Shown: piece by piece, positions 41,047-50,752 of the stretch | How positions within the stretch are numbered: the first letter of the stretch is position 1 | Layout of the letters: the number at the start of each line of letters is the position of its first letter | Assembly (NCBI GenBank): GCA_905209085.1 | Contig: CAJLRM010000001.1 | Span: forward strand, 124,001-188,000 | Origin: an uncultured Eubacteriales bacterium | Lineage (GTDB): Bacteria > Bacillota > Clostridia > Christensenellales > Borkfalkiaceae | Length of the DNA: 64,000 nt | Direction: 5' to 3' | Program-made: the position numbers and the translations under genes | Notes under the pieces: model-generated | Told to the model about the DNA's origin: nothing | The model's input: the letters and a program-made list of their open reading frames with translations, nothing else | Databases searched by the model: none

Positions 41047-43431
41047 TTACTCGCCGTCGTCAAAGCCTTCCGTCACGTATCCGCCCTCGTCGTAGCCGTC
41101 GTACAAAGGCTCCTCCATCAAGGGCGGCAATCCGCCTTCGGAAACGGAAGATACGGGGGCAGGGCTTTGACGAACGCTCTTTTGCGCCGTCTTTTCCCCC
41201 TCCTTTTCAGGTTTTTCCGCTTTGATCTTGTAATCGCACTCCTTATTCGAGCACTTGATATTTCCCCGCGCCGTCTGCACGAGCGCCTGCCCGCACTGAG
41301 GGCATTTTTCTCCCGTGGGAATGTCCCAGCTCATGAACTTGCAGTCGGGATAGCCCGAACAGCTGTAATAGATCTTGCCTTTTTTGGACTTTCTCACCGT
41401 CATCGGCGCGCCGCATTCGGGGCACTTTCCGACGAGCTTCGGCTCCTCGTCCGAGGGCATGGACATGGTGGATTTGCAGTCGGGGTAATTGGGGCAGGCG
41501 AGGAATTTTCCGAATTTTCCGCTCTTGACGATCATATTTTCCCCGCATTTGGGACAGCGGACGGAGGAGATCTCCTCCTTGGTTTCGCTGACGATATTGC
41601 GGCACTCGGGATAATTGGAGCAGGCGAGATACTTGCCGTATTTTCCCATGCGGCGGATCATGAAATGCCCGCATTTTTCACAGACGATGTCCGTCGTTTC
41701 GTCCCCGTAGGAGGAGGCGTTTTTCAATTTTTCGGCAAATCCGGGATAGAAATCCCCGATGACCGCGTGCCAATCCACGCCGCCGCCCTCTATATCGTCC
41801 AGCTTGGTTTCCATGCCCGCCGTAAACCCGACGTCCATAATGTCCTGAAAGCATTTGACGAGCATATCCACAACGTTATATGCGACGGGGGTGGGCAGCA
41901 TATATTTGCCGTCTTTCTTAACGTATTTCTGATTGAGCTTGGAAATGATGGTGGCGTAAGTGGAGGGTCTGCCGATTCCCTTTTCCTCCATCGCCTTGAC
42001 GAGGGAAGCGTCGGTATAGCGCAGGGGCGGCTTGGTGAACTTCTGCTCTTTGAGCATGGAGAGGAGGTCGAGCTTATCCCCTTCCTTCAAATCGGGCAGC
42101 AATTTGGCGGAGGAAGGTTCGTCCTCGTCCTCTTTCTTCTGCACAGTTTCTTCATAGATCTTGGTATAGCCCGCAAACAGCAGTACTCTGCCGCTCGCCT
42201 TGAAGATATAGCCCGAATTGTCTATTTCCATCTGCGTGCTGTTGTATCTCGCCTCCGCCATCTGCGAAGCGAGAAAACGCTCGTAAATCAGCTTATAGAG
42301 AGCGTAATGCTTTCTGTCCAAAAGCCCTTTCGCCTTTTCGGGGGTCATTTCGAGATCGATGGGCCGCACCGCCTCGTGCGCGTCCTGCGCGCCCTTTTTC
42401 GTCGCGTAAAAATTGGGCTTTTCGGGCGCGTACTCCGCGCCGTAGATCGTGCGGATACGGCTCAGCGCGTCCGCCTGCGCCTCCGCGGAAATACGCACGG
42501 AGTCCGTTCTCATATAGGTGATGAAGGCGATATGGTCGCCGCTTTCCGTTTCGATGCCCTCGTACAGATGCTGCGCGAGGCTCATCGTTTCGGGGGAAGT
42601 GAATCCCAGCTTGTTAGACGCGTCCTGCTGCATGGAGCTAGTGGTGAACGGCGCGGGCGCGTGCGACTTCGCCACCGCTTTTTTCACTTTGGAAACGACG
42701 TATTCGCCCCCTTCCAGCTCCTTTAATACCTTTTCCGTTTCCTCGGCGGACGACGGCTTATACTTTTTCGTGCCCTTCTTTTCGAGAAGCGCCTTGAAAG
42801 AGGCGTATTTTTTCGGCTGATCCCGAAGCTCCGCGGTCAGGTTCCAGTATTCCTGCGGCTTGAACGCCTGAATCTCCCGTTCCCTCTCCACGATCAGGCG
42901 GAGCGCCACGGACTGCACCCTGCCCCCCGAAAGGCTGCGCTTTCCCGCCGAGTTGCTGTCGTCTATCTTGTGATTTAAGAGGGTGGAGAGCTTGTAGCCC
43001 ACCAGCCTGTCGAGCACGCGGCGCGCCTGCTGCGCATCCACGAGATTGTAGTCGATCTTGCGGGGGTGCTCCAAAGCCTTTTCAATGGCCTTGGCGGACA
43101 CTTCGTTGAACTCTATGCGGTTGTCGCTGTCCGGATCGAGTCCCAAAACGTTTTGCAGGTGCCAGGAAATCGCCTCGCCTTCTCGGTCGGGGTCGGTGGC
43201 GAGATAGACTTTATTCGCCTTCTTGGTTTCTTCCGCGAGGCGCTTGATGATGTCCTCTTTGCCTTCCGAATTTACGTATTTCGGTTCAAAGTTGTTCTTG
43301 ATGTCCACGCCCAGCGTATGCACGGGCAAATCGCGGATATGTCCCGCCGAGGCGTCCACTCTGTACTTGCCTTTCAGATATTTTGAGATGGTTTTCGCCT
43401 TGGAGGGCGATTCTACGATGATTAAATCCAT
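41047..43431 (-). CDS. topA: DNA topoisomerase I (type IA)
   Basis: 794 residues. Relaxes negative supercoils. TOPRIM domain at the start (IVESPSKAKT, ATDPDREGEA with the acidic metal ligands near 80-84) and catalytic Tyr306 in TYMRTDS. The C-terminus carries four Cys4 zinc ribbons (from about 585: CEKCG, CPKCG, CPECG, CPQCG), more than the three common in E. coli. The C-terminal end is acidic and Gly/Tyr-rich. AGGA before the ATG at 43431. Neighbours dprA upstream and trmFO downstream. Confidence 0.96.
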   Translation of the reverse strand: MDLIIVESPSKAKTISKYLKGKYRVDASAGHIRDLPVHTLGVDIKNNFEPKYVNSEGKEDIIKRLAEETKKANKVYLATDPDREGEAISWHLQNVLGLDPDSDNRIEFNEVSAKAIEKALEHPRKIDYNLVDAQQARRVLDRLVGYKLSTLLNHKIDDSNSAGKRSLSGGRVQSVALRLIVEREREIQAFKPQEYWNLTAELRDQPKKYASFKALLEKKGTKKYKPSSAEETEKVLKELEGGEYVVSKVKKAVAKSHAPAPFTTSSMQQDASNKLGFTSPETMSLAQHLYEGIETESGDHIAFITYMRTDSVRISAEAQADALSRIRTIYGAEYAPEKPNFYATKKGAQDAHEAVRPIDLEMTPEKAKGLLDRKHYALYKLIYERFLASQMAEARYNSTQMEIDNSGYIFKASGRVLLFAGYTKIYEETVQKKEDEDEPSSAKLLPDLKEGDKLDLLSMLKEQKFTKPPLRYTDASLVKAMEEKGIGRPSTYATIISKLNQKYVKKDGKYMLPTPVAYNVVDMLVKCFQDIMDVGFTAGMETKLDDIEGGGVDWHAVIGDFYPGFAEKLKNASSYGDETTDIVCEKCGHFMIRRMGKYGKYLACSNYPECRNIVSETKEEISSVRCPKCGENMIVKSGKFGKFLACPNYPDCKSTMSMPSDEEPKLVGKCPECGAPMTVRKSKKGKIYYSCSGYPDCKFMSWDIPTGEKCPQCGQALVQTARGNIKCSNKECDYKIKAEKPEKEGEKTAQKSVRQSPAPVSSVSEGGLPPLMEEPLYDGYDEGGYVTEGFDDGE

Positions 43432-43694
43432 TATATGTCCTTCTATTCCTTTTTGGATGTCTTTATAAATTTTAAGCGGCGGCTATTTTTTTCCGCCTTT
43501 GAAAACCCCGAATTTCATTTTTCTCCCTTCTCTCTTTGCGGAAGGATACCCTTTCGCCGCAAGTCCCCGAAATATTTTTTCGCTTTCTCCGCATTCCTTG
43601 CGCCGCCCTTTCCGTCCTTTCCACACGGGGCGCAGTGCGGCGTAATATTCCCTTATTCCGCGCGGCTCTCTCTTTCGCAAAGCGTTTAAAGCGC

Positions 43695-44777
43695 CTATAC
43701 GGGCGCGAAACGATTGCCGCCGAGCCTCATGACAAGCCCCTTCGTTTCCAGCGACGCAAGCGTGCCGTAGAGCTTAAAAAGGGGGATGCCGGACTTTGCC
43801 GCGATCTCCGCAACGTGCGCCTCGGCGAGCGTTCTGAGGGCGGTAAGCGCCGCCGTTTCCGTATCGGATAACGAAGGCGTATTTTTTTCCTTCAACAAGT
43901 TTATACCAAACCGACCCAAAATGTCAACCGAATTTTCGGTCAGGCAGGCGCCTTTTTTTATTAAAGCGTTACAACCCGCGCCCGCAGCCGCGCCGGGAAA
44001 ATAAGGCAGAGCGAATATCGGCTTGTTTTGTTGCGCCGCGTAGCGGGCGGTGATCAACGCCCCGCTCTTTTCCGCCGCGCCGAGCACCAGCACCCCTTCG
44101 CCGAGCCGCGCCAGCAGTTTGTTTCTGCTTTCAAAGGAAAAGGCGCGGACGGGCGTATCGAAGGTATGCGCGGACAATAAGAGTCCCTTTTCCGCCACGC
44201 GGGACAAAAGGGCGTAATTTCCCTGCGGCATCGCGGAAAAGCCGCCGGGCAGCACGCAAACGATCTTTCCGCCCGCCTGCAAAGCGCCCTCGACGGCGGC
44301 GCTGTCCCCGCCGTCCGCGGTGCCCGTCACGACGGCGAACTCCCGGGAAAGCTCCCCGCATATTTCCGCGCCGATCCTCATCGCCGCGGCGGGCGTTCTG
44401 CGGGACCCGACCACGGTGAACATTCGCGACTTCAAAAGCGAAACGTCCCCTTTTGCATATAGAACGAGCGGCGCATCCGCCTCCGCTTTCAAAGCGTCGG
44501 GGTATTGCAAAGAAACCCTCGTGACGGCGCTGATTCCCTCTTTTTTGAGAGCGTCCGTCGCCGCGCGAAAGTATTTTCCCCCGTCCGAAAGGGAACGCAG
44601 CATATTATTATATACGCTTTCTCCCGCAGATTTAATCAGACTTTCCCTAAAAAGCGCAAACTCCCGCGTCAAAGCGCGCGGACTTCCCGCCTCGGACAAT
44701 AGCCGCCGTTTTTCTCTCTCTTCGAGAGGAAAGCTGTCCAGCCAAATATATACCTTTTCTTCCGGCGAATATTCCAA
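43695..44777 (-). CDS. dprA: DNA-processing protein DprA
   Basis: 360 residues. Loads RecA on incoming single-stranded DNA during transformation. A short N-terminal helical region, the Rossmann-like core with VGSRRTPA (near 123-130), GTADGGDSAAVEGAL, VLPGG and the FSFESRNKLLARLGEGVLVLGAA-type helix (about 238-260). A winged-helix DprA tail (TALRTLAEAHVAEIAAKSG) ends the protein. Note TADGGD where most DprA have GxxxGID-type residues. TTG start at 44777 with GGGAGG nine bases upstream. With comM nearby this forms a competence-associated neighbourhood. Confidence 0.93.
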   Translation of the reverse strand: MEYSPEEKVYIWLDSFPLEEREKRRLLSEAGSPRALTREFALFRESLIKSAGESVYNNMLRSLSDGGKYFRAATDALKKEGISAVTRVSLQYPDALKAEADAPLVLYAKGDVSLLKSRMFTVVGSRRTPAAAMRIGAEICGELSREFAVVTGTADGGDSAAVEGALQAGGKIVCVLPGGFSAMPQGNYALLSRVAEKGLLLSAHTFDTPVRAFSFESRNKLLARLGEGVLVLGAAEKSGALITARYAAQQNKPIFALPYFPGAAAGAGCNALIKKGACLTENSVDILGRFGINLLKEKNTPSLSDTETAALTALRTLAEAHVAEIAAKSGIPLFKLYGTLASLETKGLVMRLGGNRFAPV

Positions 44778-45163
44778 CGCCTCTTTCCTCCCTTACTTTT
44801 TTTCGTATTTTCTCTCCGCTTTCGTCTTCTTTTTTCCCCTGTTTTCTCCGCTTGCGCAGTTTTCCGTCACGCAACCGTCGGCTTCTTTTCCTTACGCAAT
44901 TCTCTCTCTTTTCGTCCCGCCAAACCGCTCCGCTTTTGATTATCTCTTTTCTCCCCGCTTTTGTTCCCAAAGTTCTCTCTTTTCGTCACTCTTTTCTCTC
45001 CCCGCTTTTCGCCGCGCAATTCTCTTCCGCGTTTTTTCGTGAGGGAATTTTCTCTGCTCTCTTCGTCAAATTATTTTTTCCGTTTTTCCTTCGTCGTACT
45101 TCCTGATCCGACGCGGCATTCCTTTTTCTTCGCGCCGCTCTCGCCCCGCCGCAGAAAAAGACG
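44778..45163. other. Pyrimidine-rich spacer
   Basis: 386 bases, C/T-rich on the plus strand (about 44800-45110). It contains repeated short words such as TTTTCTCTCC and CCCGCTTTT. No gene or terminator identified. Confidence 0.5.
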
Positions 45164-45436
45164 CTACGAAAGCCGAATCAAAAATACGAGCGCAAGCGCC
45201 TGCCACAAAATTCCCAAGAGATTCACCGCGTGAAAATACCATTTTCTCGTTTTATGACGGCAGACGAACATCGCGGCGTAGCCGCCCGCCGCCCCGCCGG
45301 ACAGGGACAAGGCGAGCAAGACCCTTTCGGGAATCCGCCGCGCGCCTTTTTTCGCCCTGCTCTTATCTGCCGCATAGGCGATAAAGGCGCAAAGCGACAA
45401 CGCCGTAAGAAAAAGCGCATAAATTTTAATCCACAT
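45164..45436 (-). CDS. DUF1294 membrane protein
   Basis: 90 residues, three membrane helices. Family features: DKSRAKKGARRIPERVLL, GGAAGGYAAMFVCRHKTRKWYF. DUF1294 proteins are small membrane proteins of unknown role. GGAGG lies six bases before the ATG. It is 18 bases downstream of comM, so co-transcribed. Confidence 0.88.
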   Translation of the reverse strand: MWIKIYALFLTALSLCAFIAYAADKSRAKKGARRIPERVLLALSLSGGAAGGYAAMFVCRHKTRKWYFHAVNLLGILWQALALVFLIRLS

Positions 45437-45454
45437 TTTGCCCTCCTAAAAAAA

Positions 45455-46993
45455 TCAAAGCAGCTCTTCCCCTGTTTCCGCGCCGTAAGTCCGATAGGAA
45501 ATCGCCTCGTAGAGGTGCTCGGGCGCGATCTCTTCGCAGTAACCGAGATCGGCTATCGTGCGCGCCACTTTAAGGATGCGCGAGCGGGCACGCGCCGACA
45601 GGTGCAGCCGTTTGAACGCCTCTTTGAGAATCTCCTCGCACTCTTCGGAAAGCTGACAATATTCCCGCAGTTCCCTTTCTCCCATTTCGCTGTTCGTCAC
45701 AGCCCTGGTGCCCTCAAATCTTTCCCTCTGTATCTTTCTGGCAGCATCTGCCCGCGCCTTGACGGCAGAACTCGGTTCTTCGGAAACCCGGGAAACGAGC
45801 GCGTCGTAATCGACGCCGTCCACTTCCACCTGAATGTCTATCCTGTCCAGCAGGGGACCCGAAATCCGGGCGCGATAGCGGCGTATATCGTTGGGCAGGC
45901 AGGTGCATCGCCGCTGCGCGCTGCCGTAATTGCCGCAGGGGCAGGGATTCATGCTGGCGCACAGCATAAAAGAAGCGGGATAGGTCACTGTGCCCGAAGA
46001 GCGGGAAACGGTGATGACGCCGTCTTCGAGCGGCTGGCGCAGCGCCTCCAAAGCGGAACGGTTGTATTCGGGAAGCTCGTCCAAAAAAAGCACGCCGCCG
46101 TGGGCGAGGCTGATTTCCCCCGGATGGACGGTCTTGTTTCCTCCGCCGCAAAGGGAAACGGTGGTCGCCGTGTGATGAGGGGTGCGGAACGGGCGCTGCG
46201 TGACGATCCCCTCTTCCCCCAAAGTTCCCGCCACCGAATGAATCTTGGTGATTTGCAGGGCCTCGTCAAAGCTCAAATCGGGAAGAATGGAAGGCAGCGC
46301 TCGGGCGAGCATGGTTTTTCCGCTTCCCGGAGGCCCGACGAACAGAATATTGTGTCCGCCCGCGGCAGCCACTTCGAGGGCGCGTTTAGCGACGGGCTGC
46401 CCCTTGACGAAAGAGAGATCGTAAATTTTTTTCCCGTCCCGCTCTTGGGAGGAAAACTCCGCCGCAGGCACGGGCGAAAGCGGTTTCAATCCGGAAAGGT
46501 GATCCACCGTTTCCCGCAAAGAAACGGGCGCATATACGCGGATACCGTGGATATAGCCCGCCTCCCGCTCGTTTGCCTTGGGGACGATAAAATCGGTATA
46601 TCCCTTATCCCGAGCGGAAATGAGCGCGGGAAGCACACCCGTGACGGGGCGCAATTCTCCGTTCAAGGCGAGTTCGCCCAAAAACACGGTCTTTCCCACT
46701 TCCGCGCGCAAAGCGCCGTAAGCGAGAAGCAGACTGATCGCTATCGGCAAGTCGAACGCCGACCCTTCTTTCCGCACATAGGCGGGCGCGAGATTGACGG
46801 TGATTTTATGAGCGGGAAATTCCAGGACGCTGTTTTTAATGGCGCTCCTTACCCGTTCTTTGGATTCCTTCACCGCCGCGTCGGGCAGTCCCACCATTTC
46901 GTAGGAAGGCAGACCGCGTGAAATATCCGTTTCCACCGTAACGGGCACTCCTTCCAGCCCCGCGAGGGCATAACTTTGTACTTTGGCTATCAT
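45455..46993 (-). CDS. comM: ComM/YifB family Mg-chelatase-like AAA+ ATPase
   Basis: 512 residues. N-terminal Lon-substrate-like domain (about 20-170), then the AAA+ domain with Walker A GPPGSGKT (near 216), Walker B VLFLDELPEY, and the CNPCPCGNYG-type segment (near 355), then the Mg-chelatase C-terminal domain. ComM is a hexameric helicase that promotes branch migration in natural transformation; in Bacillota the family's role is less clear. GGAG before the ATG at 46993. Beside dprA, supporting a DNA-uptake link. Confidence 0.93.
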   Translation of the reverse strand: MIAKVQSYALAGLEGVPVTVETDISRGLPSYEMVGLPDAAVKESKERVRSAIKNSVLEFPAHKITVNLAPAYVRKEGSAFDLPIAISLLLAYGALRAEVGKTVFLGELALNGELRPVTGVLPALISARDKGYTDFIVPKANEREAGYIHGIRVYAPVSLRETVDHLSGLKPLSPVPAAEFSSQERDGKKIYDLSFVKGQPVAKRALEVAAAGGHNILFVGPPGSGKTMLARALPSILPDLSFDEALQITKIHSVAGTLGEEGIVTQRPFRTPHHTATTVSLCGGGNKTVHPGEISLAHGGVLFLDELPEYNRSALEALRQPLEDGVITVSRSSGTVTYPASFMLCASMNPCPCGNYGSAQRRCTCLPNDIRRYRARISGPLLDRIDIQVEVDGVDYDALVSRVSEEPSSAVKARADAARKIQRERFEGTRAVTNSEMGERELREYCQLSEECEEILKEAFKRLHLSARARSRILKVARTIADLGYCEEIAPEHLYEAISYRTYGAETGEELL

Positions 46994-47666
46994 TTTTCTT
47001 CTCCCTGTTCGCTTATCTCGCCTCTAAGCACACTGTTTTCGTTTCCAATATTTTTCATCCGATCGTTGCCGCCTCTGACAAATTCTTTACCGAAGGCGCT
47101 TATTACAAGCCTTTCCTCTGTTTCCGTCCGATCGACCCGCCGAATCCGAGAGCGAACTCATCGAAAAAAACACCTGCGGAAAGCTTAAAAAGAAATCCCC
47201 GATTATTTCTTTGTCTATATCGTCGGGTAAATTGCATAGGCGCGCGGGCAACTTTTTCCCCCCTTGGCGAAACGATTAATCCCTGTATCCGTAAACCGAC
47301 GCCGTTATAGGAAGAAGGATAAGCCCTCAAATATTTTCTCGGTTTTCCGATATGCCGCCGAACGGAAAATTCCCTGCGCCCGTTCCGACAAATTTTTTCT
47401 TCTCACCTGCCGCCCCTAAGACGTTTTTCCCGTCCGCCGCCCGTACTTTATCGACCTATCCCTTCCGCCTATTCCTACCCGCTTTCCCCTAAGGCGCCGG
47501 GCGCTTTTCTTTTCCTGATTTTCCTTTCCTATTCCTCCCCGCCCGTTCCTCCCGAGCGGCGAAACGTTCAATTGCTCGACATTCCTCTTTCCCTCTGTAT
47601 GTCGTTTTAAAAAACAAAATCCGTAAGAGTTTATTCTCCCACGGAAATGTTTTCTGCGATTTTAAG
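46994..47666. other. 673-base gap, no gene
   Basis: Frames are short and without start signals. The stretch 47380-47620 is pyrimidine-rich on the plus strand. No clear terminator for the gene at 47667 was seen. Confidence 0.5.
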
Positions 47667-49823
47667 TCACGGACGGAAATAGCCGTTATCGGCGCTGCTC
47701 ATCCAGCCGAACATATATTTTGCCACTTTCGTGGGAAGCTCGAATCCGTACATACTCGGCACGGACGCCGCGAAGAAGAGGACGAAAACCGCAAGGCAGA
47801 CGATGAGAATGACGTCCGCGGCGGATATTTTCGGTTTTCCGTTCTTTTTGAGCCGTATCTCGTCGGGCTGCGCGATTTTCACCGCCAAGGGAATAAATCC
47901 GATATAGAACACTCCGAAGAGCAGGCTTTGCACCGCCGAGGTATTTTTGACGAACGCGGAGGAAAGCATGGAGAGCGCCAACCCGCCCAAGAGGACGAGA
48001 TAGATGCGGCGGAGGCGCTTATTGATACGCGCGCCGCGGTTTTCCGTGAACATCTCGGACACCACGCTGACCGTCGAAAACGCAAACGCCACCAAACAGG
48101 CTACGGATACGGCGAAGTTCATCGAAACGTTCCAGGCGAGATAGCGGGAGGAACCCGTTTCGAGGATGCCGTCGTATACCGTCGCCGCCTTCAAGGGCAG
48201 CAGCCACGCCAGCACGTTCGCCGCGTTGTACTCGGTATATTCGGTAATGTTCGTGATTTTGAAGGGCGCCGAGATCCCCTTCCAAAGAAGGGACGCATAG
48301 CTCAGCGAAGGCGCCAGAGGATTTTTGTCGAACGCTTTAACGTAAGCGTTGTAGGTGACGACGCTGGCGAGCAGCATGAATACGAACGTCGCCAGGAGAA
48401 AGGAGAGCGCGGCAAACGCCCAGGAAACTTTTTTCTTGTAGCGGTAATCCGCCTGTAATTTTTTTGCCTTCTTCCCGATCAAAGCGACCGAAACCGCGCC
48501 ATGCTGCTCCTTTTCCGCTTTTGCGGGAATCGCCGCGGCGGGTTTTCCTTCGGACGGCGCCTCTCTGCTCTCGGCGTCGGGCGCAAAACTCTCTGCGGTT
48601 TCCGCAGTGTGCGGCGCGGCTTTTTCGGCAGGCAGGTATTTGAGGAGCGCGTTCTGATAAGCGAGCTTCTGCCGCCTCATTCCGAATCCGAACAGAGTCA
48701 GGATCCCCGCGACGGGGAAGATCGCCAGGATGTTCATCGCCAGCGCGAGCGCCGCGAACAGCCCCGAAAAGAGGACGTTCAGACCGCCCTTGACGATATG
48801 CTGCGAAGAGATGCCCTTGGAGAAGAATCGATACATGAAATAGAGGCTTGCGACGAGGAAGCAGGCGACGAGCGCATACGGCGCGCCCATCCGGCCCACC
48901 GTAGTGGCAAGCCCGCCGACGGCAAAGATAAAGGCAAAGATAAAGCCGTATTTCTCGTCCTTAAAGAGCAGACTGCCGAGCAGATACACAAACAGGAGCG
49001 TCGCACAGGTGGCGAGAAAAGGCGTCAGACGAAGAGCGAAAGGACTGTCCCCGAAAATGGCCACCGACGGCAGCATCAGCACCGTGGCGAGCGAATTGAA
49101 ATCGGTATCCATGGTATAGACGCTGTCCGAACGTATATTTTTCCCGCCGAGGACGGTATGAATAGAGGTCATGAAATACGCCTCTTCCTGCGTGAAGTTA
49201 TAGTAGGAGGCGCTCGAATTTTTAAACGAGTTCTGCGCGTCTATCGCGCGGGTCATCTGTTTTTTCTGCGCGGAGGTGAAGCCCTGGCTGTATTCGGAGT
49301 TTACGCTGATGGGAATGGGCTTGCCGTCGTCCGCGATGCAGACGATCTCGTTCAGGTCGAAATTCCCCGTCGCGGATACGGAAATACACGCCGCGCTCAC
49401 GCCGTCCTCCTTGTATGCCAATTGCACCCAGTTGAAATTGCCGCCCTCCCTGCTCTTTTCCTTCAAGGAATAAATATTTCCCAGCGTAACGCTGTCCACT
49501 TTTATGGAAGGCTTGACCGACTGCTGAGTGGAACGTTTCACCGTAATGGTGATATCCGAACCCGTCGCCGTATAAATGTTGCCGACGTTGATATATATAT
49601 ACATGAGTTTGGATTGCCCGCTCGCCTTGTCGAGATTGAACGAGGCTAAATTGCCGTCGCCCGACGTATAGGCGAACGACTTTCCCGTATTGCGGAAGGA
49701 GCCAAGCGTAGCGAATCCCGCCGCAAAGAACAGCGCGAACAGTACGATAAATCCTTTCAGCCAGCCCGAAAGCTTTTTTCCGACTTTAACAGCGGACTGA
49801 TTTGTCACTTCTGTATTTTCCAT
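47667..49823 (-). CDS. Multi-pass membrane protein, PMT/ArnT-like glycosyltransferase
   Basis: 718 residues with about 12 hydrophobic helices. After helix 1 comes a 150-residue extracytoplasmic beta-rich domain (about 45-200). Then comes the segment FTQEEAYFMTSIHTVLGGKN and repeated helices in a GT-C-like plan (short helix pairs, FALRLTPFLATCATLLFVYLLG region at 263-284). A charged cytoplasmic insert at about 405-455 is rich in Ala, Glu and Lys. Enzymes of this kind transfer sugars from polyprenyl phosphate to proteins or lipids. A catalytic Asp-Glu pair is not certain, so the activity is inferred. GGAGG 12 bases before the ATG at 49823. Confidence 0.6.
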   Translation of the reverse strand: MENTEVTNQSAVKVGKKLSGWLKGFIVLFALFFAAGFATLGSFRNTGKSFAYTSGDGNLASFNLDKASGQSKLMYIYINVGNIYTATGSDITITVKRSTQQSVKPSIKVDSVTLGNIYSLKEKSREGGNFNWVQLAYKEDGVSAACISVSATGNFDLNEIVCIADDGKPIPISVNSEYSQGFTSAQKKQMTRAIDAQNSFKNSSASYYNFTQEEAYFMTSIHTVLGGKNIRSDSVYTMDTDFNSLATVLMLPSVAIFGDSPFALRLTPFLATCATLLFVYLLGSLLFKDEKYGFIFAFIFAVGGLATTVGRMGAPYALVACFLVASLYFMYRFFSKGISSQHIVKGGLNVLFSGLFAALALAMNILAIFPVAGILTLFGFGMRRQKLAYQNALLKYLPAEKAAPHTAETAESFAPDAESREAPSEGKPAAAIPAKAEKEQHGAVSVALIGKKAKKLQADYRYKKKVSWAFAALSFLLATFVFMLLASVVTYNAYVKAFDKNPLAPSLSYASLLWKGISAPFKITNITEYTEYNAANVLAWLLPLKAATVYDGILETGSSRYLAWNVSMNFAVSVACLVAFAFSTVSVVSEMFTENRGARINKRLRRIYLVLLGGLALSMLSSAFVKNTSAVQSLLFGVFYIGFIPLAVKIAQPDEIRLKKNGKPKISAADVILIVCLAVFVLFFAASVPSMYGFELPTKVAKYMFGWMSSADNGYFRP

Positions 49824-49976
49824 AAGAGTGTTTAACCTCCTGCTTTGCCCGACGTGTTTTTCTCTCCGCCGCCTGCGCGGAGCGCATTTCGTCAAGGAGC
49901 GTTTCCGCCCTCTATTCATTTTACATGAAACGCGGGAAAATGTAAAACAATTTTCGCACCTTTCCGAAGAAATGGC

Positions 49977-50012
49977 AAAAAAATAAGTCCGCCTCCGACT
50001 TTGGGCGAACTT
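49977..50012 (-). terminator. Terminator of rplS
   Basis: AAGTCCGCC/GGCGAACTT stem (one G-U on the minus strand), 10-base loop, then ATTTTTTT. Confidence 0.8.
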
Positions 50013-50040
50013 GTTTTTCGATCGGTTTTTTGTATCCGAT

Positions 50041-50385
50041 TCAGATTTTTTCTTTCACTTTGGCAGCCTTACCCGTAAGATCGCGCAGATAATAAAGTTT
50101 CGCTCTTCTCACCTTGCCCTTTCTCACGACCGTGATGGACGCGATTTTCGGGGAGTGAAGGGGATACGTCTTTTCCACGCCTACGCCGTAGGAAATATGA
50201 CGAACCGTAAAGCTTTCCTGGATGCCGCCGTTTCTTTTCGCAATGACGACGCCCTCGAAACTCTGCACTCTTTCCTTGCCGCCCTCGATGATCTTGTAGC
50301 CTACTTTCACCGTATCGCCTACGTTGAACGCGGGAACTTCCGCTTTCAGGCTCTCCGCATCGATCGCTTCGATTAATCCTTTCAT
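50041..50385 (-). CDS. rplS: 50S ribosomal protein L19
   Basis: 114 residues, normal length. L19 lies at the 30S-50S interface. VPAFNVGDTVKVGYKIIEG, SFEGVVIAKRNGG, SFTVRHISYGVGVEKTYPLHSP and the terminal RRAKLYYLR are family hallmarks. GGAGG seven bases before the ATG. Single-gene unit here, with promoter, structured leader and terminator; rpsP, rimM and trmD, often upstream, are absent. Confidence 0.97.
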   Translation of the reverse strand: MKGLIEAIDAESLKAEVPAFNVGDTVKVGYKIIEGGKERVQSFEGVVIAKRNGGIQESFTVRHISYGVGVEKTYPLHSPKIASITVVRKGKVRRAKLYYLRDLTGKAAKVKEKI

Positions 50386-50410
50386 TTGACTCTACCTCCA
50401 TTAATACGTA

Positions 50411-50465
50411 ATGTTCATGACCCGCTGCACGGCTCTTTGCCGTACCCGAAAGATCAGCGGAACAT
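50411..50465 (-). ncRNA. Candidate L19 ribosomal-protein leader
   Basis: A compact stem structure in the rplS leader: outer ATGTTC/GAACAT, then CGCTG/CAGCG, then ACGGC/GCCGT with a small loop, ending 26 bases before the start codon. Position and size fit the L19 leader described in Bacillota, which allows autoregulation by L19. Confidence 0.6.
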
Positions 50466-50480
50466 CCGAAGTCAATGCCT

Positions 50481-50509
50481 ATTATATATGATTTTTCCTT
50501 CTTTGGCAA
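50481..50509 (-). promoter_or_regulatory. Promoter of rplS
   Basis: Minus strand TTGCCA, 17-base spacer, TATAAT. Confidence 0.75.
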
Positions 50510-50752
50510 GCGTTTTTGACGGCGTTTTGTCATTTTTCGGGATTTTCGGGAATTTTTTTGTGCTCTCCCTGAAAGAAAACCGCCACGGCCGAAAAAAATC
50601 CTCCGAACGAGTCCGTCTTTTTCCCTCTTCTCAACGACAAACGTCGGGGCAGGCGTCTGCGCCCTTTTCGTTTTCCCGCGCCCGAGGAAATCCCTCTAAC
50701 ACGCGCTTTTCGCAAGGCGCCGTTTTTTCTCCGAAGCGCGGCTTTGTTCTCT

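Noticed and set aside
41167..42726. 520-codon plus-strand frame over topA
   Set aside because: Shadow of topA.
45230..46921. 564-codon plus-strand frame over comM and DUF1294
   Set aside because: Shadow; no start signal and low-quality composition.
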